From Alteromonas confluentis (GTDB lineage: Bacteria; Pseudomonadota; Gammaproteobacteria; Enterobacterales; Alteromonadaceae), in assembly GCF_001757105.1 (NCBI RefSeq), contig NZ_MDHN01000029.1, positions 423,771 through 487,770 of the forward strand: DNA of 64,000 nt, given 5' to 3'. Below are positions 7,372 through 16,106 of the stretch, one piece after another; within the stretch, counting starts at the first letter, position 1, and every line of letters starts with the position of its first letter. The translations under genes were made by a program, and so were the position numbers. The notes under the pieces were generated by a model. It was not told the DNA's origin and searched no databases. It saw only the letters and a program-made list of their open reading frames with translations.

Positions 7372-7421
7372 CAAAAAGGGAATTTTTATAAGAAGAGAAT
7401 CGGGCTACAGCCCTTTAAAAA

Positions 7422-7498
7422 TGGCGCACCCGAGAGGATTCGAACCTCTGACCTTTGCCTCCGGAGGGCAACGCTCTATCCAGCTGAGCTACGGGTGC
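7422..7498 (-). tRNA. tRNA-Arg (anticodon CCG)
   Basis: The minus strand folds into a standard 77-nt tRNA. The acceptor is GCACCCG/CGGGTGC, the D-arm GCTC...GAGC, and the anticodon stem TTGCC/GGCAA around the loop CTCCGGA (anticodon CCG). The T-arm is AGAGG-TTCGAAT-CCTCT and the CCA is encoded. Its 3' end faces the accessory island, the usual geometry for integration of mobile elements into a tRNA gene. Confidence 0.97.
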
Positions 7499-7544
7499 AT
7501 TCGTCGATGTGCGAAGAAGTGCACGAATCGAGAACAGGGGCGCA

Positions 7545-7573
7545 ATGATACTGTTGCCGTCGCCCTGCTTCAA
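7545..7573 (-). promoter_or_regulatory. Sigma-70 promoter of tRNA-Arg with GC-rich discriminator
   Basis: On the minus strand TTGAAG (7568-7573) and TATCAT (7545-7550) are separated by 17 bases. They are followed by a GC-rich discriminator (TGCGCCCC), as in stringently controlled stable-RNA promoters. The transcript would start about 40 bases before the tRNA. Confidence 0.65.
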
Positions 7574-7735
7574 CCGTTTTCTTTTTAAAATCGGCGTGTT
7601 CGGCCGTTGAATTGTTTGTCTTGTCGTTTATTGGCTGCTGGGGCTGTTTACTGCGTGAGCACAGTGTATATGCGTGCGTAATCGTGGTACAAATACCGGC
7701 AGTAAACAAACGGTGAGAATTTCAGTGGTGCAGGC

Positions 7736-8272
7736 ATGATTAAACGGATTTTACGTCGACTCAATCGTAAGAGCCCGGCGGCTCAGGCGCGTGAGAACGG
7801 CGCAACAATTGGTACTAACTTTAATATGCTGAGCGGCGCCATTATCGACCCCGATCACGCCTGGCATATTACCATTGGCAACTACGTTACCCTTGCCCCT
7901 CGCGTTCATATTCTTGCTCACGATGCCAGCACCAAACATGCGCTTGGCTATACGCGTCTTGCAAAGGTAGCCATTGGCGATCGCGTATTTCTGGGTGCAG
8001 GAACCATTGTGCTACCAGGTGTAACCATTGGCGATAAAGTTATCGTGGGCGCGGGGAGCGTTGTTACGTCTGATATTCCCTCGGGCAGCGTTTATGGCGG
8101 CATTCCGGCCCGCTTTATCTGCTCGTATGATGAATATATTGATAAGCGCCGGGAAGAAATGGAAAACAGCCCGGTATTCGATGAATCCTACTCTGTCGAC
8201 CACGGCATTTCAGAAGAAATGAAAGTGGAAATGAACGCAAAAATGGATAAAGGCGTAGGATACGTGGTGTAA
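7736..8272 (+). CDS. Hexapeptide-repeat (left-handed beta-helix) acyltransferase
   Basis: This 178-residue protein has the [LIV]-G-x4 hexapeptide pattern throughout: NYVTLAPRVHILAH, IGDRVFLGAGTIVLPGVTIGDKVIVGAGSVVTSDIPSGSVYGGIPARFI. It belongs to the WcaF/maltose-acetyltransferase-like group that O- or N-acetylates sugars with acetyl-CoA. The conserved His in ILAHDAS is the likely catalytic base. It opens a surface-polysaccharide cluster and probably decorates that glycan. ATG start behind GTGCAGG. The C-terminal 45 residues are charged and helical (YDEYIDKRREEMEN). Confidence 0.85.
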   Translation: MIKRILRRLNRKSPAAQARENGATIGTNFNMLSGAIIDPDHAWHITIGNYVTLAPRVHILAHDASTKHALGYTRLAKVAIGDRVFLGAGTIVLPGVTIGDKVIVGAGSVVTSDIPSGSVYGGIPARFICSYDEYIDKRREEMENSPVFDESYSVDHGISEEMKVEMNAKMDKGVGYVV

Positions 8273-8350
8273 ACCGCCGAGCATGACCATGCGGGTTAAC
8301 ATGCGCAATGTTGTGGCGGCGCAGTGTATTTCTAACGATGAAGGATTGTA

Positions 8351-9964
8351 ATGAAGAAAGGGTACGCGATTGTCGCGATGTATGTTGAAACGCTACTTTT
8401 CGGTGTATTGATTTCTTTTTCTGGTATCGCGTCGGCCAACGATAATTGTATGGAGCGCGACATTTCAGACTACCAGTGGAAGCTGCGACATCGTGGTGGT
8501 TTGCCGGCCCAAATTGAACAGGAGCCAGGCACGCTGCTTGAACAATGTATACGCCTGAAAGGTGTTGGCCCTCACCCACTTAAATTAACCTCCCGTGATA
8601 TTGAGATTGCTCACAACAGCGACAGCTTTAAAGCGGGCGGAGAATTCACCATAAAAGAAGGCGATACGCTTCGCCTGCGCGTGCAAGCCCCGGTAGGCAA
8701 TGGCGTTGGCAAAACCTATCGCCTGGTTTTCAACGAAACCGACCCTGACAGACGTCGCGATGTATTTCGTTTGCGCTGGCCGGTGCAAACCCGTAACGAT
8801 AGTCGCGCACCTAAAACCTGGCATGTCGGCCCCTCGTCTCCCACCTATCGCGAAGTGAAGGATGTGCTTAAGCTGCTTTCAGCCGGCGATACCATTATTC
8901 TTGAGCCCGGTGCCACTTATCAGGCATTCGAAGCAAAAGAAATTTCCGGCACCCGTGCGCAGCCAATAACGCTTAAAAGCAATGCCACAGACGCGTCTAA
9001 ACGGGCTGTTATCGAAGGTGGCACTAAACGATTTAACTGGACAATGGGGCTTACTAGCTCACACAACTGGGTTGTAGAAAACGTCATTTTGCAGGGCGGC
9101 GGTTTGTGTGTTCGCCATGCATCCGACAATACCACGTTACGCAATGTACTCATTAGACACTGTAAAACCGGAGTACTGTCTACAGACTTTGATTCAGGCG
9201 ACCTAACTCTCGATGCTGTTGAAATATATGATGCCGGCGGAAAAGAAAAAGGCCGCCCGTGGAATCACGGCATCTACGTGGCAAGCGATCAACATACCTT
9301 TCCCGGCGCCACGTTCACCCTTGAGAACAGCTACCTGCACGATTTGCGCGGCAATGCGGTTAAATCCCGTTTTGAGAATTCGGTAATTCGCCATAATTGG
9401 ATTGAAAACGGTGCTGAGAAGCAATCCCGTTATTTGGTTGAAGTGATTGGTTACGACGGTCAATACGATTTTGATGGTCAGCACCATGAAGTGACCGACA
9501 ATATGCTGGTGCATCGTATGCCGGGATTAGGTTCGCGGGCCGGTGGTGATGGCAAAAGCCCGTCACGGGGCGATACGGTATTCGCGCGCAATTACTTTGT
9601 GATAGACGGTAACTACAATCGCTCTATGGTGCGTACTTTTCAGGGCTTAAATAGCCTGGAGGTAACAGATAACCGGTTAGTCTATTTAGCGTCGCCAACA
9701 AAGACCACGCTGGTAACCGACGAAGTGAAAGATGCAGGGTGGGAACAGGGCACGCCTGTGATCACGGTTTCAGGAAATCGTGTAACCGGTACCACGAAGC
9801 TACTGGAGCGCACTGCGCAAGGTGCCGTTATGAGCGGAAAGCCGCAAATCGCCGTAAAAGACAACGACACCTCAGGCTTCGGCCGCCTGCAGCGCGACAC
9901 GCTGGATAAAATGCGCCCGGAACAAGACGGTTATATTCAGTTACCTGATTGGCCAGACTTATAA
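8351..9964 (+). CDS. Secreted right-handed parallel beta-helix protein (polysaccharide lyase-like)
   Basis: This 537-residue protein has an N-terminal signal peptide (hydrophobic residues about 8-26, cleavage near ASAND). A pre-domain (about 30-150) is followed by a right-handed parallel beta-helix of about 350 residues. It starts at the PL6/chondroitinase-B-like signature YREVKDVLKLLSAGDTIILE with GTRAQPITLKS and continues through many NxVIxN-type rungs (ENVILQGGG, NTTLRNVLIRHC, FENSVIRHNWIENG). Such proteins cleave or epimerise acidic polysaccharides in the periplasm or outside the cell. In a biosynthetic cluster it may trim or release the nascent glycan. I could not verify catalytic residues. 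ATG 8351 behind AAGGA. Confidence 0.75.
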   Translation: MKKGYAIVAMYVETLLFGVLISFSGIASANDNCMERDISDYQWKLRHRGGLPAQIEQEPGTLLEQCIRLKGVGPHPLKLTSRDIEIAHNSDSFKAGGEFTIKEGDTLRLRVQAPVGNGVGKTYRLVFNETDPDRRRDVFRLRWPVQTRNDSRAPKTWHVGPSSPTYREVKDVLKLLSAGDTIILEPGATYQAFEAKEISGTRAQPITLKSNATDASKRAVIEGGTKRFNWTMGLTSSHNWVVENVILQGGGLCVRHASDNTTLRNVLIRHCKTGVLSTDFDSGDLTLDAVEIYDAGGKEKGRPWNHGIYVASDQHTFPGATFTLENSYLHDLRGNAVKSRFENSVIRHNWIENGAEKQSRYLVEVIGYDGQYDFDGQHHEVTDNMLVHRMPGLGSRAGGDGKSPSRGDTVFARNYFVIDGNYNRSMVRTFQGLNSLEVTDNRLVYLASPTKTTLVTDEVKDAGWEQGTPVITVSGNRVTGTTKLLERTAQGAVMSGKPQIAVKDNDTSGFGRLQRDTLDKMRPEQDGYIQLPDWPDL

Positions 9965-10068
9965 GAAAGCATAGGCATGTATCTATAAAAAACTGGAAAA
10001 TTCGCACGTTATCTCTTAATAATCATACGCATTCCGGGAACGTGGGCAATTACCATAGTAGGCAGTAA

Positions 10069-11031
10069 ATGGACACCCGAGACAACATTACTTTAATTGA
10101 CGAAATCCAGTTTGAAACGCAGCTAGAGCAAGCACAACAAGACGGAAAACCATTTATGTTTTTGCGCTTGGGCGACGGCGAAGGCGCTCTGCTCGATTTC
10201 GATGAACAATCTCTGATTGATGACATTCTTTATTTGAATGAGCATTTTGGGCGCACGGTTTCAATTGAACAGCTTTATCAGGCCAAACAAAACCTGGTTA
10301 GCGCCACGCGTAATGCCGATATTCTGGGCGTTCGGAACGATATCGTGAATGTGGATTTCGATTGCGCGCTGATGAATGAACGCTACAGCGACAGTTTTTT
10401 GGAAACGTTCAGAAAGCAGTTTCACCTGCGCAAAACCGAGCAGGACATTTCGGCGTTCGACGCCATTCGCGTAGCGAAGTTGTACAAGCAGTTCAATGAA
10501 ATGCAAATGGCAAAGCAAACCCTTTGCAGCCAATGGATTTCCTTCGATTACTTCTTAAATGGCGGCATGACGCAGCTGATGCTGAACGCCGATAAAGTTG
10601 GCTTAGTAACGGCCCGGGCGAGTGTTGCGAAGAATATTGAGAAAGCCACCGGCAAGTCGGTTTCGCTGTATCAGGTACCAGACAAAAGCGCGCGACAAGG
10701 CAAGCAGAAAGCTGCCCATTTCCCTGAAGCTTACAACGAGATCTGCGATGCCATACAGGTAGATTATCCGGGTATGCCGTTTATTGTCGGTGCCGGTTTA
10801 ATTGGTAAAGGTTATTGTGAAGTAATTAAGGCTAAAGGCGGTATCGCCCTGGATGTCGGCGCCTTAATAGATTGTTGGGCAGGCATTTATAGCCGTCCGA
10901 AAGTGATTGAAGAAAAACTGGAAGTGAAACGCAACATTTTCAAAAAGAAGAAAATGCCAAAAGAGCTGGAAATGAGCAAAGAGAACGTTGAGCGCCTGGC
11001 AAAAATTTATAAAGCGAGGAAGCAGCAGTGA
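10069..11031 (+). CDS. GT-D fold glycosyltransferase
   Basis: This 320-residue protein contains the GT-D type (DUF1792-like) signature. FMFLRLGDGEGALLDF at about residues 24-39 has the conserved R-x-G-D-G-E, and PFIVGAGLIGKGYCEVIKAK followed by GGIALDVGALIDCWAG lies at about 238-274. The family transfers sugars from nucleotide donors in surface-glycan synthesis. The C-terminus is lysine-rich. The stop overlaps the GTG start of the next gene (GTGA), so the two are translationally coupled. Confidence 0.75.
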   Translation: MDTRDNITLIDEIQFETQLEQAQQDGKPFMFLRLGDGEGALLDFDEQSLIDDILYLNEHFGRTVSIEQLYQAKQNLVSATRNADILGVRNDIVNVDFDCALMNERYSDSFLETFRKQFHLRKTEQDISAFDAIRVAKLYKQFNEMQMAKQTLCSQWISFDYFLNGGMTQLMLNADKVGLVTARASVAKNIEKATGKSVSLYQVPDKSARQGKQKAAHFPEAYNEICDAIQVDYPGMPFIVGAGLIGKGYCEVIKAKGGIALDVGALIDCWAGIYSRPKVIEEKLEVKRNIFKKKKMPKELEMSKENVERLAKIYKARKQQ

Positions 11032-11819
11032 AAAAGAAAACCCCGCTGATAAAAAAGCTCGCGAAGTTCGCTCTCGATAAACATGCCAAAGACAGCTATC
11101 GCCATATCTTTCTATTAAGCCATATGCGCGCGAATACGAGCTTATTAGGCCATATTTTTGGTTCTAGCGACGAGATTAACGGCTACTACGAAAAGCACAT
11201 CGGCTACGGCAGCAAACAGTTTGCTTTTCTGAATCAGCGAATTGAACATGCGAATCATCACCGCTTCAAGCCAGGCAGCCGCTTCATTTTCGATAAGTTA
11301 CTGCACAACGAATACGAAGTGCACCCTGCTATTCTCAAGCGAGACGACTGCCAGTTCATTATTTCGCTGCGCTCACCGCAAAATACCATTCCCAGTATTA
11401 TGAGCCAGGTTGGCAAACGGGTAGACAATCATGAACGCGCTACTTTTGAAGGTGCCCGCGATTACTACATTCAACGTTTGAATACCCTACTAAGCTACGC
11501 CAGCGCGCTGCCGGGCAAATTTCTGTACTTAGATGCCGATGCTCTGCGTGATAACACCGAAGCATCATTAGTGTTCCTACAAACAGAACTGGGTCTTTCA
11601 GAGCCATTAAAACCGGAATTTAAGAAGCAAACACTCACGGGTTCTGGCTCGGGCGGCGATCACTCAGGGAATCTGAATAAAGGCGTGATCACCAAGCAGA
11701 AATCAAACTATTCAGATATCGACATTCCAGAAGATGGGATGGCAGAACTTGTGGCGTATTACACCGATGTTCGCAACAAGATGATTGAACTGTCGAAAGC
11801 CAGTATGACTGAACGCTGA
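11028..11819 (+). CDS. Sulfotransferase-like protein
   Basis: This 263-residue protein has a P-loop-like N-terminus (HIFLLSHMRANTSLLGHIFGSS) in the place of the 5'-phosphosulfate loop, and CQFIISLRSPQNTIPSIMSQ as the 3'-phosphate-binding R...S motif. Family membership is clear from the order of these elements, although the loop lacks the canonical SGTT. It would transfer sulfate from PAPS to a sugar. The GTG start at 11028 overlaps the previous stop by 4 bases. Its own stop lies inside a hairpin shared with the convergent flippase gene. Confidence 0.65.
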   Translation: MKKKTPLIKKLAKFALDKHAKDSYRHIFLLSHMRANTSLLGHIFGSSDEINGYYEKHIGYGSKQFAFLNQRIEHANHHRFKPGSRFIFDKLLHNEYEVHPAILKRDDCQFIISLRSPQNTIPSIMSQVGKRVDNHERATFEGARDYYIQRLNTLLSYASALPGKFLYLDADALRDNTEASLVFLQTELGLSEPLKPEFKKQTLTGSGSGGDHSGNLNKGVITKQKSNYSDIDIPEDGMAELVAYYTDVRNKMIELSKASMTER

Positions 11820-11835
11820 GAAAATTCTCAGCGTT
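11812..11835. terminator. Bidirectional terminator embracing both convergent stop codons
   Basis: AACGCTGAG / CTCAGCGTT form a perfect 9-bp stem with the loop AAAATT. The TGA of the plus-strand gene (11817-11819) and the TGA of the minus-strand gene (11828-11830) both lie inside the hairpin. T-rich tails are short, so strength is uncertain. Confidence 0.55.
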
Positions 11836-13303
11836 TAATTATGCTTCGCAATGCACCAAACTGACCAACGAAGATAGTCAGGTTTAGCACACTTACTACC
11901 GCAAACACGCCGGCAGCAGCCACAAACAGCATCAGCCAAGAGTCTACGAACGCCATTACGTTAGTACCAGCAAAGAAATACGTTACCACGCCGAGATTCG
12001 CCACCGAATAAATCATCCGCATACGCAGCGCGGTGAGCTTGTAATCGGTATAACGAGGTAGCAACACGTTCACCAAAATAACGTTCGACAGCAGGTTTGA
12101 GAACACTGTAGAGAAGGCAACACCCACCAGCCCGTAATCGCCAATTAACACGATGGAAAGCCCAATGTTTACCAGGGCACAGACGAACTGCACCACGGCC
12201 AACAATTTATGCGTGGCCATCGCCAACAACAGCTGATTAGACGTGGCAGTGATGGGGCGAATAACCACACCAAACGCCAGCACGTACAGCAGACCTACCG
12301 AGGCTTCAAACTCTTCGCCTAACCACAAATGCACGAACGGGTCGGCAAGAATGACAACACAGCTTGCAAACACCAGTCCCACGTAAGTATTGGCGGTACA
12401 AATGGTATTGTAGAGGTTTTCAGCTGACTGCTTAGCGGCTATTTTTTTGGTGAAAATGGCCCCCTGAAACTTAAAGAATGAAATGATCAGCAGATTAAGC
12501 TGAGTGATCAGGTTATTCGCGATGTTGAAGATGGCAACGCTTTTCAGGTCGAGGAATTTAACGATGATAAACGGGTCGATACGGTCGTTAAGTACCCGGG
12601 CGATCCCCAGAATAAACACGTGTTTAGAGAAAGAAAAAATCTCTCTGAAAACGTCCATCGAGAAGAAACGCAAATCTAACTTAAGTGATGGCAGCAACCG
12701 GTAAGCCAGAACGACTTTAAGCAGGTTTGCGCCAATTTCGGTTACCAGCGTTACCCCAATTAAGGTAAGAATACCGAAGTCGTCGATCAGCAAGTAAATC
12801 GCTATTAACTTAATGAGCAGGCTAAACGCGGTGACTTTCTCGTCGATATCAATGCGCAGGTTGGCCACGAAGATACTATTCGGAATGTGCGAGAGAAAGT
12901 CGACGATTACCTTGATGGTGAACAGGAATATGGTGAAAGAGAATAGCCCGGCGTTGTCGTCGCCCACATCAAACCAGTGAGGGAAAAACCCGAATAAAAC
13001 CAGCACCAGAACAGCAATAAGCCCCAGCCCGCCAAACACCACCAGGAAAGTAGCCAAATAGCGATTTAACTGATCATACTTTTTCTGCTCAAGAAAAAGG
13101 GTGGCAAAGCGATATATGGCTGCAGGAAAGCCCAGTTCAAATACGTTAAACCAGGCAATGATGGAAAGAATGAGGATCCAAAGACCGTATTGTTCTTTGC
13201 CAATCACATCTAAGATAACAGGCGTGAGCAACAACATCGAAACAATGTTGAGCCCTTTTGAAACCAGTGAAAAGAGCGCCGCGCTGGCGAGTTTTTTCTT
13301 CAT
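11828..13303 (-). CDS. Polysaccharide flippase (Wzx-like, MATE/MOP superfamily)
   Basis: This 491-residue protein has about 12-14 membrane segments throughout its length. The N-terminal layout (ASAALFSLVSKGLNIVSMLL, then TPVILDVIGKEQYGLWILI) is the classical start of Wzx/RfbX flippases, which move lipid-linked oligosaccharide repeat units across the inner membrane. It is the last gene of the leftward glycan operon, after two sulfotransferases, two GT2 enzymes and an O-antigen ligase/polymerase. Hence sulfation may occur before or around export. ATG 13303, no truncation seen. Confidence 0.9.
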   Translation of the reverse strand: MKKKLASAALFSLVSKGLNIVSMLLLTPVILDVIGKEQYGLWILILSIIAWFNVFELGFPAAIYRFATLFLEQKKYDQLNRYLATFLVVFGGLGLIAVLVLVLFGFFPHWFDVGDDNAGLFSFTIFLFTIKVIVDFLSHIPNSIFVANLRIDIDEKVTAFSLLIKLIAIYLLIDDFGILTLIGVTLVTEIGANLLKVVLAYRLLPSLKLDLRFFSMDVFREIFSFSKHVFILGIARVLNDRIDPFIIVKFLDLKSVAIFNIANNLITQLNLLIISFFKFQGAIFTKKIAAKQSAENLYNTICTANTYVGLVFASCVVILADPFVHLWLGEEFEASVGLLYVLAFGVVIRPITATSNQLLLAMATHKLLAVVQFVCALVNIGLSIVLIGDYGLVGVAFSTVFSNLLSNVILVNVLLPRYTDYKLTALRMRMIYSVANLGVVTYFFAGTNVMAFVDSWLMLFVAAAGVFAVVSVLNLTIFVGQFGALRSIIKR

Positions 13304-13322
13304 TTTTTAGGCTGACTTCTGC

Positions 13323-14168
13323 TTATTTAGACGATGTAGGTTTGATAAACAGGTCAGCGTAATCTTGTTGAAGCGACTGGTGGTCAGCTTCAAAAAGCGC
13401 AGCCAATGTGGCGTAGTCTGCATCGTTTAGATCTGGTACGGGCTTGGTGGCTGAGTTTCTGAGCTTTTCCAGCGCCGATTCAGGCAGCAGGCTTTTCAGC
13501 ACTTTAGTGGTTTTCTGAATGTATTTGGGATTCACGTGCTTCAGGAATGCGGCCGGACCGCGCCACTGATAAGATTTATTCTTAGTTTTTGTCGACTCAT
13601 CCTGCTCTAACGTTACGTTTTCCAGCCCGAGGAAAGTGATGATCTGCTGATAAATATCGTCGGCTTGTTTGATGAAGTCTTCGAACTGGATAACCCGCAC
13701 ATTGTCGCGACCAAACACAGACACATAGTTCGCCACGTGCAGGTTAAAACAAGAACCAACGAAATGTGGTGATGTCTGGTTGGTAATGGCTGCCATTGGT
13801 TCGCGCTTTTCGGTACCGTTTCGTACATAGTGCCAATAAGACGACCAAGCACGTTTAGCCGGGTTTCTCACCAGATACAGAATTTTTGCGTTTGGGTCGA
13901 CCTCTGCCAGCCGCTTGGCAATCTGCAGGCTATCGGTGCCTTCAGAATACGACGTGGAAGCATCGATACGAATGGTGCTATTCGGTTCAAAGAGCGTATC
14001 GTATTCTGCCATCACCGCCGCTGAAACGTCGTTGCGGGCAAAGGTGTCTGGCTCTTTGTCCGACGACACACTGATTTCAGGATGCAAATCAAGCAAGTCA
14101 GCCAGTTTAGTCGTACCTGACTTCGCCGAACCTACCAGAAAGGCGTATTGCTGGGGTGTGTTTTGCAT
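13323..14168 (-). CDS. Sulfotransferase (PAPS-dependent)
   Basis: This 281-residue protein starts at MQNTPQQYAFLVGSAKSGTT. I place the start at the ATG 14168 because the P-loop then lies at residues 10-17, as is usual, and the longer frame would run into the upstream gene. The PAPS 5'-phosphosulfate loop is GSAKSGTTKLADLL. The 3'-phosphate site is YLVRNPAKRAWSSYWH at about 96-111. Both are intact. It likely sulfates a sugar residue of the cluster's glycan. It lies between a GT2 gene and the flippase gene. Confidence 0.88.
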   Translation of the reverse strand: MQNTPQQYAFLVGSAKSGTTKLADLLDLHPEISVSSDKEPDTFARNDVSAAVMAEYDTLFEPNSTIRIDASTSYSEGTDSLQIAKRLAEVDPNAKILYLVRNPAKRAWSSYWHYVRNGTEKREPMAAITNQTSPHFVGSCFNLHVANYVSVFGRDNVRVIQFEDFIKQADDIYQQIITFLGLENVTLEQDESTKTKNKSYQWRGPAAFLKHVNPKYIQKTTKVLKSLLPESALEKLRNSATKPVPDLNDADYATLAALFEADHQSLQQDYADLFIKPTSSK

Positions 14169-14221
14169 CTGAATTTGTCTCTTTAATAAACTGTTTATGC
14201 GCTCGTTGCTTAATGCGAGCG

Positions 14222-15148
14222 CTATTTTCCGTGAATGACTTTGTACTCTTCGTGCTTCACGCCAAAGAAACCTACAATGGTTCCCCAGGCAGAACACAGT
14301 CGAAACAGACCATCGACGTATTTGGTTTTATTTCCAGTTACCGCGCCTACGATAAGCTTGCCTAAACCACGCAGCACTCTGACACCACTTAACACCGCAC
14401 AACGTGCCAGGGCCTTACCAAATGATTCTTCGAATATGTGCGAACGGGTATAACCAATGCCTGAACGATAGCCCCGACGGCAGAACCACTTTATAGTTGC
14501 GCGACTCTTGGGGAATTCTTCCACTACCGGTGCATCGATATACACACAACGGTAGCCGGCGTGCTTTGCGCGCAAAGCAAAATGATAATCGCTGGCGCCG
14601 GTCATGGCGAAACGCTCATCGAAGCAGGGGTTAAGCGAGGCGATAACGTTACGGCTAATAAGCACATTATTGGTGTAAAACACATCAATGAACTGCCCTT
14701 CCGTAAACGGATTATTACCGTAGATTAAATCGACAGACCATTCAGGAGTACCCGGCTCGCCCACAGAAATCACATGGCTGGTTACTACATCGGCCTGATA
14801 TTTATCAGACCCTTCGCATAATCGATTCAGCCAGTCTGGCGACTGCGGCCATTCATCGTCGTCGATAAATACCAGATAATCGCCCTGCTCTTCCAAGAAT
14901 CGCTGCGCACAGCGGTTACGGGCAAACACGATGCCCGGCTGGGGTTCTACATCATAAATAACCGGTATCGCACTGGTTGCCGCTTTGTCTTCTACTACTT
15001 GTTTGGTAGCCGCATCTTGTGCGTTATCTACCACCAGCACGCTGGCCTTGATGTTCTCATCAATTTGCTGGGCCAGCAGGCCATCGAGTAAACGAGCCAA
15101 CCATTGCGGCCTTCTGCAGGTAATGACACAAATGAATACGTTTTTCAT
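14222..15148 (-). CDS. Glycosyltransferase family 2
   Basis: This 308-residue protein has a GT-A fold. The N-terminus is VFICVITCRRPQWLARLLDGL, the nucleotide-binding strand is VLVVDNAQD, and the DxD motif is YLVFIDDDEWPQ at about residues 91-102. Later comes MTGASDYHFALRAKHAG, a typical acceptor-side region. A hydrophobic or amphipathic C-terminal segment (ALARCAVLSGVRVLRGLGKLIVGAV) probably associates it with the membrane. It transfers a sugar from an NDP-sugar to the growing glycan. Part of the leftward operon. Confidence 0.88.
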   Translation of the reverse strand: MKNVFICVITCRRPQWLARLLDGLLAQQIDENIKASVLVVDNAQDAATKQVVEDKAATSAIPVIYDVEPQPGIVFARNRCAQRFLEEQGDYLVFIDDDEWPQSPDWLNRLCEGSDKYQADVVTSHVISVGEPGTPEWSVDLIYGNNPFTEGQFIDVFYTNNVLISRNVIASLNPCFDERFAMTGASDYHFALRAKHAGYRCVYIDAPVVEEFPKSRATIKWFCRRGYRSGIGYTRSHIFEESFGKALARCAVLSGVRVLRGLGKLIVGAVTGNKTKYVDGLFRLCSAWGTIVGFFGVKHEEYKVIHGK

Positions 15149-15155
15149 AGCACGC

Positions 15156-16106
15156 TTACCATTGCCATTTCTTTTTGCGCAACGACATTTCTATTTTCTT
15201 CAGTGGCCAACTTAGCTTCCACCATACAGAACGGTATGCGTTTACAAAGAGGTGACGGAAATACACTTCTTCTTGCTTTACTGAACGTAAATGCTCTACC
15301 AACACCGGGTTCATGCGACTTAGGTATTGTTCGTAGCGCGCTTTCACTGCGCGTACATCGTCGTCATTCACTTCAGGCTGTGAAAGCGCGGTATAGAGGT
15401 CGACAGCAATATCAGACAACTCGCCAGCTGGCATGGTTTTCTGCTTCTGATTTTGCATACTTTTATCTACAAAATTCAGATCCATACTGTCTATATCGAT
15501 ATCAAGCGCGGCGCACTCTGCAATTCTGCGCGCCATGGCTTTGGGCTGCTCGAGTAAGTCAGGGTAAGTCACAATGCAGCGTTCCTGCTCGTCACAGCAG
15601 AAGTAACCCGTAAATGTGTGGTTCAGCCACAGCATTAGCGATTTATCTAACGAAAAGCCATTTCGCTTGGTCAGAGAGCCACACACTTCTACCGGCGGAC
15701 GCACCATTAACACGTATGTGGTTTTAACATTAAGCTTATTAAAAACCTGTTTCCAGAATGGCATGAGCAAGGTAGTGCGCGGATCTTTCATGCCCCATAA
15801 CGGCTTATTGCCATAGTCGGTTTTCAGCATATCTGCCGCATGAGGAAGTGCTTTTTGAATGGCGCTGTCGTTGTTGTCGGCAAACGCATGGGCGAGTGGA
15901 TCATCCCACGACCAGCATTTCTCATCGAACAGGCGCTCGTTCATTTCGACAACCAGGGAGTTTTCGTAAAACCCTTTCTCATTCACGCCTTTTTGCGGCG
16001 CGAACAGCGACGACCCCATAAATACACCCAACTCAGCTAACAGGCCCGAAATGGCCGACGTGCCGCTGCGATGCATTCCTATAACGATAATGGCTTTTTG
16101 TTGCAT
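15156..16106 (-). CDS. Sulfotransferase family protein
   Basis: This 316-residue protein has an intact PAPS loop, IIVIGMHRSGTSAISGLLAEL (residues 5-25). Further elements are WGMKDPRTTLLMPFW and TTYVLMVRPPVEVCGSL, the latter corresponding to the 3'-phosphate site. The long variant with GVNEKGFYEN after the first helix is common among bacterial polysaccharide sulfotransferases. It starts one base after the stop of the upstream GT2 gene and is therefore co-translated in the operon. It is one of three sulfotransferase-like genes in the cluster. Confidence 0.88.
   Translation of the reverse strand: MQQKAIIVIGMHRSGTSAISGLLAELGVFMGSSLFAPQKGVNEKGFYENSLVVEMNERLFDEKCWSWDDPLAHAFADNNDSAIQKALPHAADMLKTDYGNKPLWGMKDPRTTLLMPFWKQVFNKLNVKTTYVLMVRPPVEVCGSLTKRNGFSLDKSLMLWLNHTFTGYFCCDEQERCIVTYPDLLEQPKAMARRIAECAALDIDIDSMDLNFVDKSMQNQKQKTMPAGELSDIAVDLYTALSQPEVNDDDVRAVKARYEQYLSRMNPVLVEHLRSVKQEEVYFRHLFVNAYRSVWWKLSWPLKKIEMSLRKKKWQW

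Noticed and set aside
13323..14297. Longer N-terminal extension (43 residues) of the sulfotransferase
   Set aside because: The extension has no sulfotransferase similarity and overlaps the upstream glycosyltransferase gene; the internal ATG places the PAPS loop correctly.
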